NCBI GenBank assembly: GCA_000934455.1
Contig: KN884586.1
Span: forward strand, 31,566-59,831
Direction: 5' to 3'
Source of the DNA: Apostichopus parvimensis
Taxonomy: Eukaryota; Echinodermata; Holothuroidea; Aspidochirotida; Stichopodidae
DNA: 28,266 nt
Shown here piece by piece: positions 1 through 10,369 of this stretch. The translations under genes were made by a program, and so were the position numbers. The number at the start of each line of letters is the position of its first letter. Positions within the stretch are counted from its first letter, which is position 1. The notes under the pieces are model-generated. The model did not search any database and was not told the origin of the DNA. It saw only the letters and a list, made by a program, of their open reading frames with translations.

Positions 1-654
1 CTGTCACACCGGGATTTTGGCGATTCGTTTTGGAAGAAAGATCGATAGGGCCGATGGATATTAGGACAGTCAATTTTCATTAAACAAATGTTTTGCCCCC
101 CCCCCCCGCCCCTCATCTTGTGACCACCAACACTCAGTACAAATTGCGTTTTGTATTTTATGGTTATTTTACAGCAATTTTGCAGTAATTCTGCTAAAGA
201 TACTGGTGTTATTTAGAACTGAATCCTTTGCAAGCCTACAATATGCTTCTTCTTTCAAAGGTTGTATTTTTATAGTTATTGCAATTAGATTTCATTCTAC
301 TATAGAGAAAGTAAAGCATTCAAAATGATCATTAAAGTAGTATAAATGCACTACCAGGTTAAAGCAAAGTGTGTCTTCTTAATACACCAAATATATGTAC
401 TATTCAGTAAAATTCACTCCATCAGGAATCCTTTTTCATAGCCAGCAAACTGTGATAAACTTTGCACATTAAAAATAACAATGTTTTCCGTAACAGGGCC
501 TGATTTTTTTTAGTTCTAGGAAAATCTTTATTTCAGCATACAGGAAACATGCAGGCAACAAAGAAAGAAGAAAAACTCCCTCTCTATCATTTCCTGTAGA
601 TTTGCAGTGTTCCTATAAGACACCCCTTATAGTCAAAAATCGAAAAAGTCCCCT
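1..654. other. Non-coding, no gene seen
   Basis: No open frame with protein-like composition was found on either strand. A poly-C run sits near 97-115 and resembles the C-rich ends of palindromic MITEs found elsewhere in this window, but no matching inverted end was found, so it may be a decayed remnant or a plain homopolymer. Otherwise the stretch is AT-rich single-copy-looking DNA, probably intron or intergenic. Confidence 0.6.
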
Positions 655-1043
655 GTTGCACAAAATAACACGTCACATAGCCCAGAGAGAGAGTAGAGAG
701 AGAAAACACAGAAAAAAAAAAAGTGGTGTTTAGAGGAGAGTCAAAAATAACAGAAGAAAAACAGAACAGGAGAAAACAGTGTTCTCAGAGCCACAGACGC
801 AGAGCACATAAAAATATGAAAAATAGTGAAAAAAAACACATGACACCAAAAACACCCAAAATATATAGAGAGATAGAGAGAGATTAAAAAAGAGCACACA
901 AAAATATATATATACACACAAAAACACAACCCCCAAAATACGCTGTCTCGAGAACATGGGAGAAAAAGAAGAGGGGGTTAAAAGACAACAAAAGCACAAC
1001 AATACACCCAAAAATACCACAAAAACAAAAAAAATGGTCACCA
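655..1043. repeat. A-rich / GA-rich low-complexity block
   Basis: The + strand is almost entirely purine plus scattered C, with GA repeats (near 682-702 and 867-884), CA-rich tracts and A runs of up to 12. The long open frames on the minus strand here translate to Phe/Leu/Cys/Val-rich strings, which is what A-rich DNA gives when read backwards. I regard them as artefacts and not membrane proteins. Confidence 0.75.
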
Positions 1044-1897
1044 ATGTGTTCACATTTCAAGAAAGGATCCAGTGAAGTCGGATTGAAACCCGAACCTCTG
1101 CACCCTGGATGTGTTTTGGTCTTTAAGAAGCCTGGCAATTCATTTTTGTCCAAAAACATGGAAAACAATTTGTTGGAATTAATCTGGATAAACTTGCCGA
1201 TGTTATCCTGTATTAAAACCCCATAAACAATGTGTAGATAATTACTAGCATGGCACCTCAAGTTTTTTGTCAACTTGCTCTTTACAAGGTTGATTAAAAG
1301 TTGTATGTTAAAACAGTGTAAGAGGGAGGATATGGCCGTAATTAGGATGAAATGAATTTCATTTAAATCCCTGATGGTGTTGTTGATTGACCTGTAATGA
1401 CATTTTATTGATTACTATGCAATAGGTGTGAACAAATTAAAAAAGCTGATTTTAATTCTTACATTCAGAAGGGTATGCCTGTATGTCTTTGATTAAATAT
1501 TATATTAGAATACGTCTTCAATTAGCATTATTGTTGGAGCAGCAACTTACTGGATAATCACCTCACAGTGATAGAGATGGTTGTTATGATCAGAGATGTA
1601 AGCTTGTAAACCTACGTACACACAACAAACAGTTTTTAGCCTTGTGCCCCTCTATCCCACGTCTATTTCGTCAGTGTTTGATTCCATAGTGCCAGTTGAA
1701 GGTGAATTTGACCTATGATAAAGTTTTTCGATATCTGGATAAAAACCTCGCAACCCCACCGAAAGACTAGTTGTGTGTCACTCTTGGGTTGTGCCTCATA
1801 GTCTGTGGAAGCTTGGTCAGTCTAAAACACCAAGCATAATTATTGAGGCAGTCCTAAGTCCCTGACTGAAGTAGACTGTAAATGATCAATCAGGCCA
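1044..1897. other. Non-coding, no gene seen
   Basis: Moderately AT-rich. A short open frame covers 1044-1226 on the + strand but has no recognisable domain and no convincing splice sites. Nothing else stands out. Confidence 0.55.
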
Positions 1898-1905
1898 AAG
1901 GTGTT

Positions 1906-2199
1906 CAGGCGCGTAGCCAGGAATTTGCCAAGGGAGGGGCGAAACTGTAGATTCGGCATTGCAAACTATTTAAGCGTAGCGCCACCATGGTTAGCGCGAA
2001 GCGTACAAGAAAATTTTGGCTGAAAATGCCTCCCAGATCGCTGGAAATGGCACTTCCCAGGCCTTGTAAGTTGCATTTTAGCATTTTCTCTTTTGAAAAT
2101 ACTAGCGATATCATAAAAACATTAAAACAATTTTTAAAAAATATGCTCAAGGGGGGGGCGGCTGCCCCCTTTGCCCCCCCCCCCTTGGCTACGTGCCTG
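1906..2199. mobile_element. Palindromic MITE with 8-bp target duplication (hAT-like size class)
   Basis: A 294-bp non-autonomous DNA element. Its left end reads CAGGCGCGTAGCCA and the reverse complement of its right end reads CAGGCACGTAGCCA, so 13 of 14 bases match. Both ends then run into G-rich tracts (left GGGAGGGGCG; right a C run at 2174-2184 on the + strand, with a further G/C hairpin at about 2152-2167). It is flanked by AAGGTGTT (1898-1905) and AAGGTGCT (2200-2207), a target-site duplication matching at 7 of 8 positions. An 8-bp duplication is typical of hAT-superfamily insertions, so an hAT-derived MITE is likely. The open frames inside on both strands have no transposase features and the element cannot code for its own movement. 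The single mismatch in the duplication and the imperfect ends suggest an insertion that is not recent. Confidence 0.85.
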
Positions 2200-2207
2200 A
2201 AGGTGCT

Positions 2208-3164
2208 TCTGTTTACCTTCTAACATTTGCCATATTTCAAACTTGCCCATGACAATTAATCCTTTGATGAATAAATGTGCTTACATCTTGTGAGGAGTCA
2301 GTTTCCTGCATGAACCAGGTCTTGTTGGTTTAGTGTATTACTTGTCTGCATAGCAGAGTACATGGCTGACAATTAAGGTATATATATATAGCTTTGACTT
2401 TAAGGATTTTGAAAGTAAGTTTCTCTGTTAGTGTTAACAAACAGCTCATCCTTTTAGGTGACCTCAGACACCTAGTCTCAGAGGTCATCATCGGATCAGT
2501 TACCTCATCTTTCTCGATAGATTTGGACAACTGCTCGTAGTTAGACCCCCCCTCCCCATCCTCATCTTGACTATTAACATTATATGAAGCTTAAGCTATG
2601 TTGTTGCATTAGCCTGATGGGAATCTCTTAATATTTATGAGGCTGCTTTATTATATTAACAAAAAAGTCTGTCTGATGCTCCCTCTCTTACGCCTGGAAC
2701 AAATATTTGGCACTGTTCATTTACAACATTTCCAACTCAGGAATGTTTAGCAGTACTAGTTCACTAATCTAACAAATTTTCTTGACTTTTTGTATAACTT
2801 TGCAGTTGATTGACTGTTAGATATTAAACACGGATGTTTTATTTCGATTGATTATAACAACACATACTGGTGTGTGTTTGGCTTGATATCAATTATCAAA
2901 GCACCTAAACTTTTGTTACTTTCGAGTGATGTACTACCTGTTGTAAGATGCGCTCCAACTTTATGTTCCGTTAGTGAAATGCGCTTGGGTGGGGTCTTTC
3001 AGTGCCATCTCTGCTGCAATCAGGAGTGCTGGATAACAGATCTTATTGGACTGGTAACTTAAAACATGAGAATTGGTCTGGTTCTTATAGATCCATTTTC
3101 TGTTGGGTGAGGGAGGGGGGAGGTTTCCAGACACTCGAGAGAAGAATTGAACTTTTGATATTTG
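2208..3164. other. Non-coding, no gene seen
   Basis: AT-rich, with a C-rich tract near 2547-2560 and a short TA run near 2381-2391. Short open frames on both strands have no recognisable domain. Probably intronic or intergenic. Confidence 0.55.
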
Positions 3165-3640
3165 ACAGTACTTTTCACCGCTTCTGGCAATCTGTACGTG
3201 ATCCTCTTGATGATGTTTTCGGCTCAGCCCGGAGGCTATATCGCCGGTTAGTCGATAGCCGCTGTAGCCGTGAGATGTCTGTAGAGCACTCTTGAAACCA
3301 TTTGGAGCGTCGGTACGTGTCCCGGTCAGATGTTTTAATATCGTCAACTCTCCGATTATTCAAGCACGGCGAGAAATGAGACTAGCCTGAAAGAAAAGGA
3401 AAGGAAAATATGAAAACCCACCCCACCCCCCCTGAAATAAAGAAAAGAAGAAGAAAAAAATCCAAACCAGTGAAGAAAGAAAAAAGCTTTAGGCCTCTCA
3501 GTTCCCACGCCGTTGATTCTAATAGTTCTCTAGTTGACTGACGAGGCTTCGATCTTCTTCCGCAGCGGGGTCTAGCAAACTCGCAGCGCCGTGTAATGCC
3601 TCGGCTAAGTGTTTCCATAAAAGCGAAAGATTTGATCGGG
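3165..3640. other. CpG-rich block, possible unidentified exon or regulatory DNA
   Basis: Two sub-blocks (about 3165-3380 and 3510-3640) hold roughly 17 and 12 CpG dinucleotides, against a sparse background on both sides. They are split by an A-rich purine tract (3388-3485) containing a C run. Open frames cross the first block on both strands (for example + 3002-3295 and - 2961-3347) and an Arg-rich frame crosses the second on the minus strand (3618 down to about 3490). None matches a family I recognise, and no frame stays open across the purine tract with sensible composition. CpG retention in an invertebrate genome can mark exons, promoters or young repeats, and I cannot choose between these from sequence alone. 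Confidence 0.4.
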
Positions 3641-3795
3641 TTTCACCCATTATGGAGCAATCTGACACTCCTATCTGTCTGTTCAATATTTACAGAGGAA
3701 AACACTTAAAGTATTGATTTATTTTTGGGAGCCTTGATGGGAAAAGTGGCCTTTTTTCGATATATATTGTTAGGTCGGCGGATTGGTTAAACGAA

Positions 3796-4161
3796 ATCAT
3801 CAACGGTATTGGGAATTCAGGCACGGAGTCTTTTGAAGTCGTAATGTGACGGGTAATTTTGCGATAACCAAAAAAATTAGGATTTGAAAAGTTTGTCAAA
3901 AGGAACGAGGATAGAATAAAAAGCAGAAATTTAAAAAAAAATTATAATTATATACTTTTAATAGACGAGGTATAGGGAATTCAGTTGATATATAAATCAT
4001 CGGTATAGGGAATTCAGGCACGGAGTCTTTTGAAGTTTGTAATGTGACGGGTATTGCGATAACAAAAAAAATTAGGATTTGAAAGGTTTATCGGAAGGAA
4101 CAAGGATGGAAAAAACAAGCAGAAATTTAAAAAAAAATTATAATTATATACTTTAGACGAG
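3796..4161. repeat. Direct tandem repeat, about 170-bp unit, two copies
   Basis: Copy 1 spans about 3796-3969 and copy 2 about 3996-4161. Shared landmarks in order are GGGAATTCAGGCACGGAGTC, TTTTGAAGT, AATGTGACGGGTA, TTGCGATAAC, ATTAGGATTTGAAA, AGCAGAAATTTAAAAAAAAA and TATACTTT. The unit start (GGTATAGGGAATTCAG) is also present a third time at 3969-3984 in the spacer, so the array has three starts and two full bodies. The copies differ by scattered substitutions and small indels. No terminal inverted repeats or coding potential are seen, so a local duplication is the simplest reading. Confidence 0.9.
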
Positions 4162-5685
4162 TGAGTTGATGTGATTGGTTCCTTGAAAGTTCTGTAGTTT
4201 ACTGTATGTGTTGAGTTGTACCTTGTCAAGGCCTAGTACTATAAATATTCCACTCGCACAGTTGGATGTGTTTACCCTTCAAGAAAGAGATTTATGTACT
4301 AGTATTAATTAACTTAAGGTTTGCCTCCTAATCAATGCATTCACCTATATTTATATATAAAAAAACCAATACGGTACTCAAGATATTCAATTCCACAAGT
4401 TTATTGTAATGCTTTAATATTGCTTGGAACAAACAGATATTTACGTAACATGATCAGTCCTGTTGTTATTTGAATTGTGGCATTTGTGTTCAAAATGGCG
4501 TGGGGGGAAGGGGGAGGCAGGGTAGCAATGGTCTACCCTTCTTCATCAGTGGAAGGGGGAAATGGCTACAGTAAGTCGGGGGAAGGTTTCCTTCAGCCGG
4601 GGAGTATTTATTAGCACAACTATGGAGTTAGAGATAATGATAGACCTATTTGGCTAAATATTGGCTAAATATTGCCCCCTCTCCCCCCTGCCCGTGCTAC
4701 GTGGGAGTCAGCTTCAACAATATACATATATAAAATATACATATATAAATGGATACCTTTTATAACATATATTCAATTACCATCATAGAAATTAATTTGT
4801 ATATATTTGTAATTATTATTAGAACTGATTAATAGATATGCACTTGATATTTAATCTAATATCTAGCTGACCCAAAACAAACACTAAAAAAACAATATAA
4901 AATTTAGTCCATGGTGTATATCTTGCAGTCTTTTTAATTTATATCACGGTTGACTTGAGTGATGCTGTTGCCCCTTTAATATTCAGTGAACTATTTATGA
5001 AATGGGATATTATATTTTGTTTCATGAATATTTCTAGTTATAAAGAAAAAAAACAAGGTACAAACCGCTGAGAATGTCTAGACATTCGTCAACGCATAAC
5101 CATGCAAGCTTCCCTGTCTCTTATACATGCAGCTCTCAAAGAATCCATAATTTAGAACTTTTTCGTAAGGAGATACCTTGTTATCGTCCCAGGAACCTCT
5201 TTTCTTGGCTTGCAGCAAGCATATACAGTAGATCTCTCGAAGAACGGAGAGCTTGCTGGCCTCGATCTTGAACAGTTTTGGAGTTCTTTGTGCAGAGGTC
5301 ATTACCCCTATAATTATGAAACTTTCTTTGCCCTTTTTTTTTAAAACTTAATTTGGCCGCCTTTTTTTTAAAATTAAAACTAAGAAAATTTTTTTTTTTA
5401 ACCAATTTTGTAAATTTTTGGTCTTACATTATGTACAACAATTGATGCATCAGACTAAGGATGGCCATCGCTAGAGGTTGATAGTTTTAAACCATCTTCA
5501 AATTTAATGCTTTATATTTCTAAAACAGAGCTAGGACAGTCGACCACGTCCAGGTAAATAGCGATCCCCTAGCTCATTCAAACTCTATAAATCTTCTTTA
5601 AGAAAACTAAATGAATCAACTGGAGGAGAGCTTCTTACTTTCTCTAGATATTTTAGAAAGTGAAAACAACAATTATAAATAGGTG
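4162..5685. other. Non-coding with micro-duplications
   Basis: No supported gene. Two tiny tandem duplications are visible: an 11-bp unit twice at 4650-4671 (TTGGCTAAATA) and a 15-bp unit twice at 4721-4750 (TATACATATATAAA plus A or T). G-rich tracts occur at 4500-4620, and long T and A runs at 5332-5400. The 5074-5302 interval has open frames on both strands with more balanced composition but no recognisable motif. Confidence 0.55.
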
Positions 5686-6200
5686 TGACAAAACCGTGTT
5701 CTCCAATGGACTTAAGACGTTCGTTCGATTCTATAGTATCGGATCCATACAAAAACAGGATTTTGGTCGGATCTCAGATAAAATCCACTTTCGGTCATAT
5801 TTGGTCGGACCGGATTTTTCTTCGATCAGAGTGTGGAATTAAGTCGTTTCAAAGACCACCGTTGCCAATTTAAAGCTTGTACCTTTTCTGCTGAAAGCAA
5901 TAAAGAGTTCAGTAATTGGTTTTTACCGCATGCCAGTTGGCGTTCATCAAAGACACTATACGCAAAGTTTGACAAGATCGATGTCGTTTTCCAAGGAGAG
6001 AATTACTAAGGTACGTTCAGGAGGATTGCAAGTTGTACTTATTGGAAGAAGACTGATGCTTTGCACAGAGAAGTTTTGACTTTTTGTTTACATGCACGTG
6101 ACAAGATGAAGGATTCCATAGTTAGTAAACTGCACAAAAATTCCATGGACATGATGCATATTCCTCGTCGAGTACATCGATTAGGTGACAATCTTGCTGG
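5686..6200. other. CpG-enriched non-repetitive block
   Basis: About 12 CpGs fall in the first 190 bp, with the octamer GGTCGGAT or a close variant repeated. Two overlapping + strand frames (5660-5842 and 5685-5873) are open but resemble no family I know. A short ATG frame at about 5979 runs into AAG|GTACGT, a donor-like sequence near 6011. Taken together this could be a small first exon or regulatory DNA, but nothing identifies a product. Confidence 0.25.
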
Positions 6201-6589
6201 AAATGCGGTTTAGTTGTGTATTTATCAACAAGGTGAAATGCATTTACTTTTTTAATTTCTTGCATCAAAGAAGATGTCTGCAAGATCCCAACTCTCAAAG
6301 CTTTCGGTTTCCGTTGTTTTTTTTCTTTTTTTCCTAAAAATATCGTCCCAGAAATACTTCTGAAAAATAGGAAATTGCTTTTGGATGATGTCTGTTGAAC
6401 GTCACCAACTGTTTTTTCATAACTTCATGCAGGCATGGATGTATGTTAAATGATATATATATTTTGTTGAAACAATACCAGCCTATTTATTGTAGATGCC
6501 TTTGAAAGACAAGTTGTACTGAAGTACAGTATATATTGTCAGTGAATGCCACAAAAGCAAAGCAAAACAACATGTTTCTCGCTGTGTAT

Positions 6590-6725
6590 TCAATGTGATC
6601 CCTGTTCAGGGGGAGGGGATAGAGGTTTGTGCATATATATGGGAGGTGTTGGGAATTGAGGGGATGGTGTCAGAGTTTGGTAATGATGGGTGGATGCAGG
6701 GGGGGGTGGGGGAGGGAAAGAAAGA
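6590..6725. repeat. G-rich purine tract
   Basis: The + strand is dominated by GGGGA/GGGA/GGTG runs with few C residues. The minus strand translates as a Pro/Ser/Thr-rich string, so an open frame reaching into it from 6937 should not be trusted past about 6715. Confidence 0.7.
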
Positions 6726-6879
6726 GACGCACAATAGATATCAATGTCTTTGTAGTTAGAGTAGCAGCTCCCTGGTTCAACGAAAGTTGAGGGATATATT
6801 ATCTTACTCTTGGGTAGTGCAATATTTAATCTGTTCTCAATTTCCAGTTCATTGAACGGAATATGATATCTCATAATGA

Positions 6880-7420
6880 AACACAGCTGCTCTATCGTGG
6901 TTGAGTTTTTGCGTCGAGATTGCCAGACGTACTTCAAATTATCTAATGATATCGTAGCGGCGAGCCCTCCGTCATTGTGAGTTGCCGTGTCGATGTAATC
7001 AAAGTGAAATGTATAGTTACCGATGTTTCTAATTTCTCTTCACCGAGTGACATGTTTGCATAGCATCGACAGGATAAAATATCGGATGCCTTAATTTTCG
7101 ATATTTCCAGGCAGCCGACGACGTGTCAGACGGGAAAGAAATCTAGACGTACAAGATTGCAATCGGACCTGACGACATCGCTCATGTTAAGTTTTTGAGC
7201 CTGTCAAAGCCCCTGGGGACATCCCTTCGTAGAGCTGGCGAACAGCACACTTAGAATCCAATGGGATAATAATTAAAATGTCGGTGTGAATAAACAAACG
7301 TGAGAGTCGAGCTAACTCCTGAACGGCATCAGAGATTACAATTGTTTGCGAATTTGCTTTTTGTTTGATCCTGCGGCGATCGGAGTCGCTATTGGTATAG
7401 CTTCGAAGATCAGAATCCTA
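6880..7420. other. CpG-enriched block, no identified gene
   Basis: About 36 CpGs fall in roughly 540 bp, a clear rise over the flanks. No continuous frame with recognisable domains crosses it. On the minus strand the frame from 6937 down to about 6715 has balanced, protein-like composition, but it has no ATG at its start and a TAA directly upstream, so it could only be an internal exon. I could not assign it to a family. A conserved non-coding element or promoter remains possible. Confidence 0.35.
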
Positions 7421-7850
7421 AATTTGCACGATGCAGAATATTGATTAAAGGGTTTAATAAAGATGGTGGCATAGCAAACAATGAAACATAGCATTGATCT
7501 TAATTGTGTGGGTTCCAGTCCTGGTCTTTCATGGAGGAGAAATTTACAGTTTTTTTCGCATCTGAAAATAATTGTCCTGTAATGTTAAAGAAAAGAAAAG
7601 AAATCCAAAATTGAGGTTATAGAAGTATAAATGGAATAGCAATCTAATGTGAAATGTAAGTTATAGGGAGAGGAGTTAGGGGTCTAGGGGGGGGGGGATG
7701 TGTGAAGGGGGAAGGGATCTACATTTTGGATCAAGTAAAGAGGTCAGTAAATATAGATATCCAAGTAAATGTGGGAGAGGTTATAGGTATTAACATTATA
7801 GAGAGTATGACAGCTAAAGGTGAAATGCACACTAGGGAAGTAACTGGAAA

Positions 7851-7930
7851 CAAATGTAAACAAATGTAAACAAATGTAAACAAATGTAAACAAATGTAAA
7901 CAAATGTAAACAAATGTAAACAAATGTAAA
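7851..7930. repeat. Perfect 10-bp minisatellite, 8 copies
   Basis: Eight uninterrupted identical copies of CAAATGTAAA fill 80 bp. Complete identity implies recent expansion or contraction by slippage and suggests a length-polymorphic locus. The phased Phe/Tyr/Leu/His repeats read on the minus strand follow from the 10-bp period and are not evidence of a protein. Confidence 0.97.
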
Positions 7931-8589
7931 AAGTAAACAATCAAGTAGGGAGACATCACAGTGTAAGGAAGGGGAAGGGGGAAAAGAGATTGGGGTTTCA
8001 TGATTGCCATGTGAAGGTGACAGTACTAGGGATCAAAGAAACAGACAGGTGCAAAGTCAGACCTCATTAAGAATGGCAGAAGATTTTAACCGGATGTGGA
8101 AAAAAAGAAAAACAAAATGGAACACATTTCTGCACTTTATCAGGTATAATGCGAGCCATCAAGGCTGCCTATGCTGAGCACAGGCTCTGCCTACCCTACA
8201 CATTGCTCAATTGGGGTACTGTATTAGTGAGATATCTGTTCCCTCCCACCCTAGTGTACTCCGACTATTAAGTTTCTCTCTGCATTACCCTCATAGAAAT
8301 TAATTGAAAACACTTGGCTGTCCTAAATCATATAACATTGCAGGTAGACCAATTTTTTCACATGCATATAGAAGAAGTCAAAATGATTGAAAATGTTCTG
8401 ATTTAATTTTGCATTGTGATTAATGTTGGATACAAGTTTTGTATATGGGTGGCAAAGTTTCTAGAAATAGAGTGTAAATTTCTTGCTGATTAATAATATT
8501 CATGTGTGAAAAATATTGATGGATATCCTAAATTTTATCAATTTGAAGTTTATTTTGTGATAATAGTAATTGATAATATCTTACCGAAG
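7931..8589. other. Non-coding, no gene seen
   Basis: AT-rich with a purine-rich start (7960-8000). No frame of interest and no repeat structure beyond homopolymers. Confidence 0.55.
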
Positions 8590-8880
8590 TTTTATTAAAA
8601 AACAAAACAACAAAACAGGCAATTATGTAAAAAGCTTGCTTTCTACAAATAATAAAAAAAAAGGGGTCAAAAACAAAGCCTTGAAAAACAAAAAAAAAGG
8701 CAAGAAAAAAAAAAAAAAAAAAAACTGAACGGAACAAGAAGGAAGTTCCTTCCTTTCCGGTAAAAACCCGGAAGAACTCCTTAATTTTTGAATGAACAAA
8801 AAGCAAAAAAAAAAAAAAAACCCGAAAATCAAGTTCCCTAACAACCGCAAGGGTTCCCCCCCAAAAAACTTTGAATCAAT
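8590..8880. repeat. Homopolymer-rich, possibly low-quality sequence
   Basis: Contains A runs of about 20 (centred near 8713) and 17 (8804-8820), several A6-A9 runs, a C7 run and many doubled or tripled bases in a row. The Phe-rich minus-strand frames here are reverse readings of poly-A. The texture differs from the neighbouring DNA and may reflect an oligo-A repeat, a decayed poly-A tail, or poor base calling across homopolymers. Confidence 0.6.
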
Positions 8881-9177
8881 ACTGTATAGAGTGGTTGCCA
8901 TGATACAGTAGGTGCCCCAAAATTTCCACTATTTACAAGAGTGTCTTCGATCAGCAAGTGAAAGTTTTTGTAAGAATCAATCAAATTACAGGGGTTCAGT
9001 TTATTTTATGGGCCAGCTCTGTCTACTGCTACTGCTACAGCTATGCTATTATAAACACCACTGAACACATACTGTATGTATTGCTAGGTGCCAGAAGAAC
9101 ACATGTACAGTACTTAAATAGACTGTGATAATTAAGCCACCTAACCTATATCTAATTAATTAATTTAGCTAATTAAT

Positions 9178-9830
9178 GTGGGTGTACGACTGGATTATTC
9201 ACTATCGTACTTATTTATATAGTAGGTTCATGTGAGGCACGGTCACTCATATTGGTTGAGACCATTAGACGGAGGGCTGGTGATTATTGCTTAGGTCATC
9301 GTGTATTAGTTGTTGGTTGGTTTATACGCACATACTTCTGGAGATTATAACTAAGTAGGTGTATGATTGGTCAAGGATATTGCTGGACGCAATTACTAGA
9401 TGTATGGTGGGTCGCTTTAATGTACAAGATAAGACAGGTGTTTGTAATAGTATATCATATCACATATCACATCTTGAAGTACACAATTACTAGATGCATG
9501 GTGGGTCATTCAGTTCTAGTAAGACAGGTGTATGTTTAATACGTTGGTACTTATACTGGGCGAGACCGCTGGACACTAGTACTAGGGGTGTGGAACATGG
9601 GTTACTCAGTATTTACTAGGACTTCCGGTGTATGTTGGCCGAGTGACTCATACTTTACTAATGGACACAATTACTCTGTGTATCACGGGTCACTCGGTTC
9701 CTGTAAGACAGGTGTACGATTTGGTCACTCTTTCTGTGTGAGACAGCTGGACATAATTCACTTGGTGTATATATGGACATGAGTCACTCACTAGGAGAGA
9801 CCTGTGTATATAACAGGCCACTGATATCAT
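9178..9830. repeat. Degenerate tandem array, about 92-bp period
   Basis: Recurrent words keep order and spacing. CAATTACTAGATG-like words start at 9390, 9484 and 9668 (steps of 94 and 184). AAGACAGGTG starts at 9431, 9521 and 9705 (steps of 90 and 184). GGTGTAYGAYTGG-like words occur at about 9181, 9358 and 9714. GGGTCACTC or close variants and GAGACNNCTGGACA-like words fall between them. Variants of GGTGTATG and GTCACTC occur about twice per period, so the ancestral unit may have been near 46 bp. Copies are heavily diverged. No coding frame follows the period and the array has no inverted ends. Confidence 0.75.
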
Positions 9831-10369
9831 ATACGTATATTGACACCATTAGGTATGTTATATTGATTACTGATATTTTATACATAGCAGTAATGAGAGA
9901 AACCGTTAATTGTCTAAATATATATGCTACAAGGTACATATATATGTTGGTTGATATGTACTGTTTTAGTGGCCGAATTACTGGGTGTTTGGGGATGTCA
10001 CACCGTTTATTTATATGTCAATCTCTACAGACCTACTGGCCCTAACTTGACTACATGTAATTTAACAGTAAACCTGCTATCCTAACGTCACATCTTCCTT
10101 CATAACTATCTTGATCTCTCTTTGACACTTTGATTTGTTTCCTTGGACATCAAGTCTTAGGAACATTTTGAATGACTGGTTTCACTGCAACTTGCATAGA
10201 AAGGTTGAAAAACCTCTTGAAGTATATTTACTCTGAATTAACCGTTAATGTCCATTGGAGATATTTGTTTGAGTTGTGCATCCATCTAACGATGTACATG
10301 CCAAAAGTTAACTGCTCTGCAAATCTGTTCAAGTGTGTTAGCATTAAGATTGTCCCAGGGCTAGCTAGG
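9831..10369. other. Non-coding, no gene seen
   Basis: AT-rich tail beyond the degenerate array. The + strand frame at 10172-10495 is the longest here, but it has no recognised domain and crosses a change in base composition near 10370. I do not call it a gene. Confidence 0.5.

Noticed and set aside
1065-1110. GGTTCGGGTTTCAATCC on the minus strand, resembling a B box
   Set aside because: No A box at the right distance and no SINE borders.
730-1273. Minus-strand Phe/Leu/Cys-rich frames that mimic membrane proteins
   Set aside because: They are reverse readings of an A-rich purine block.
4490-4700. G-rich left and C-rich right tracts as a possible third palindromic MITE
   Set aside because: The two ends do not align as an inverted repeat beyond low-complexity G/C, and no target duplication is seen.
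5114-5127. 14-base match to the Tn5 mosaic end (CTGTCTCTTATACA) used in sequencing libraries
   Set aside because: The match stops after 14 of 19 bases and ordinary-looking sequence continues on both sides; an adaptor remnant inside a contig cannot be shown from this alone.
7467-7521. tRNA/SINE-like A box (TGGCATAGCAAA) and B box (GGTTCCAGTCC) at tRNA-like spacing
   Set aside because: The T-arm does not pair well, no acceptor stem closes, and no poly-A tail or target duplication was found. At best a decayed SINE.
7744-8010. Minus-strand repetitive Thr/Phe/Val/Tyr/Leu/His frames
   Set aside because: A by-product of the 10-bp minisatellite; several frames are open because its unit contains no stop in those phases.
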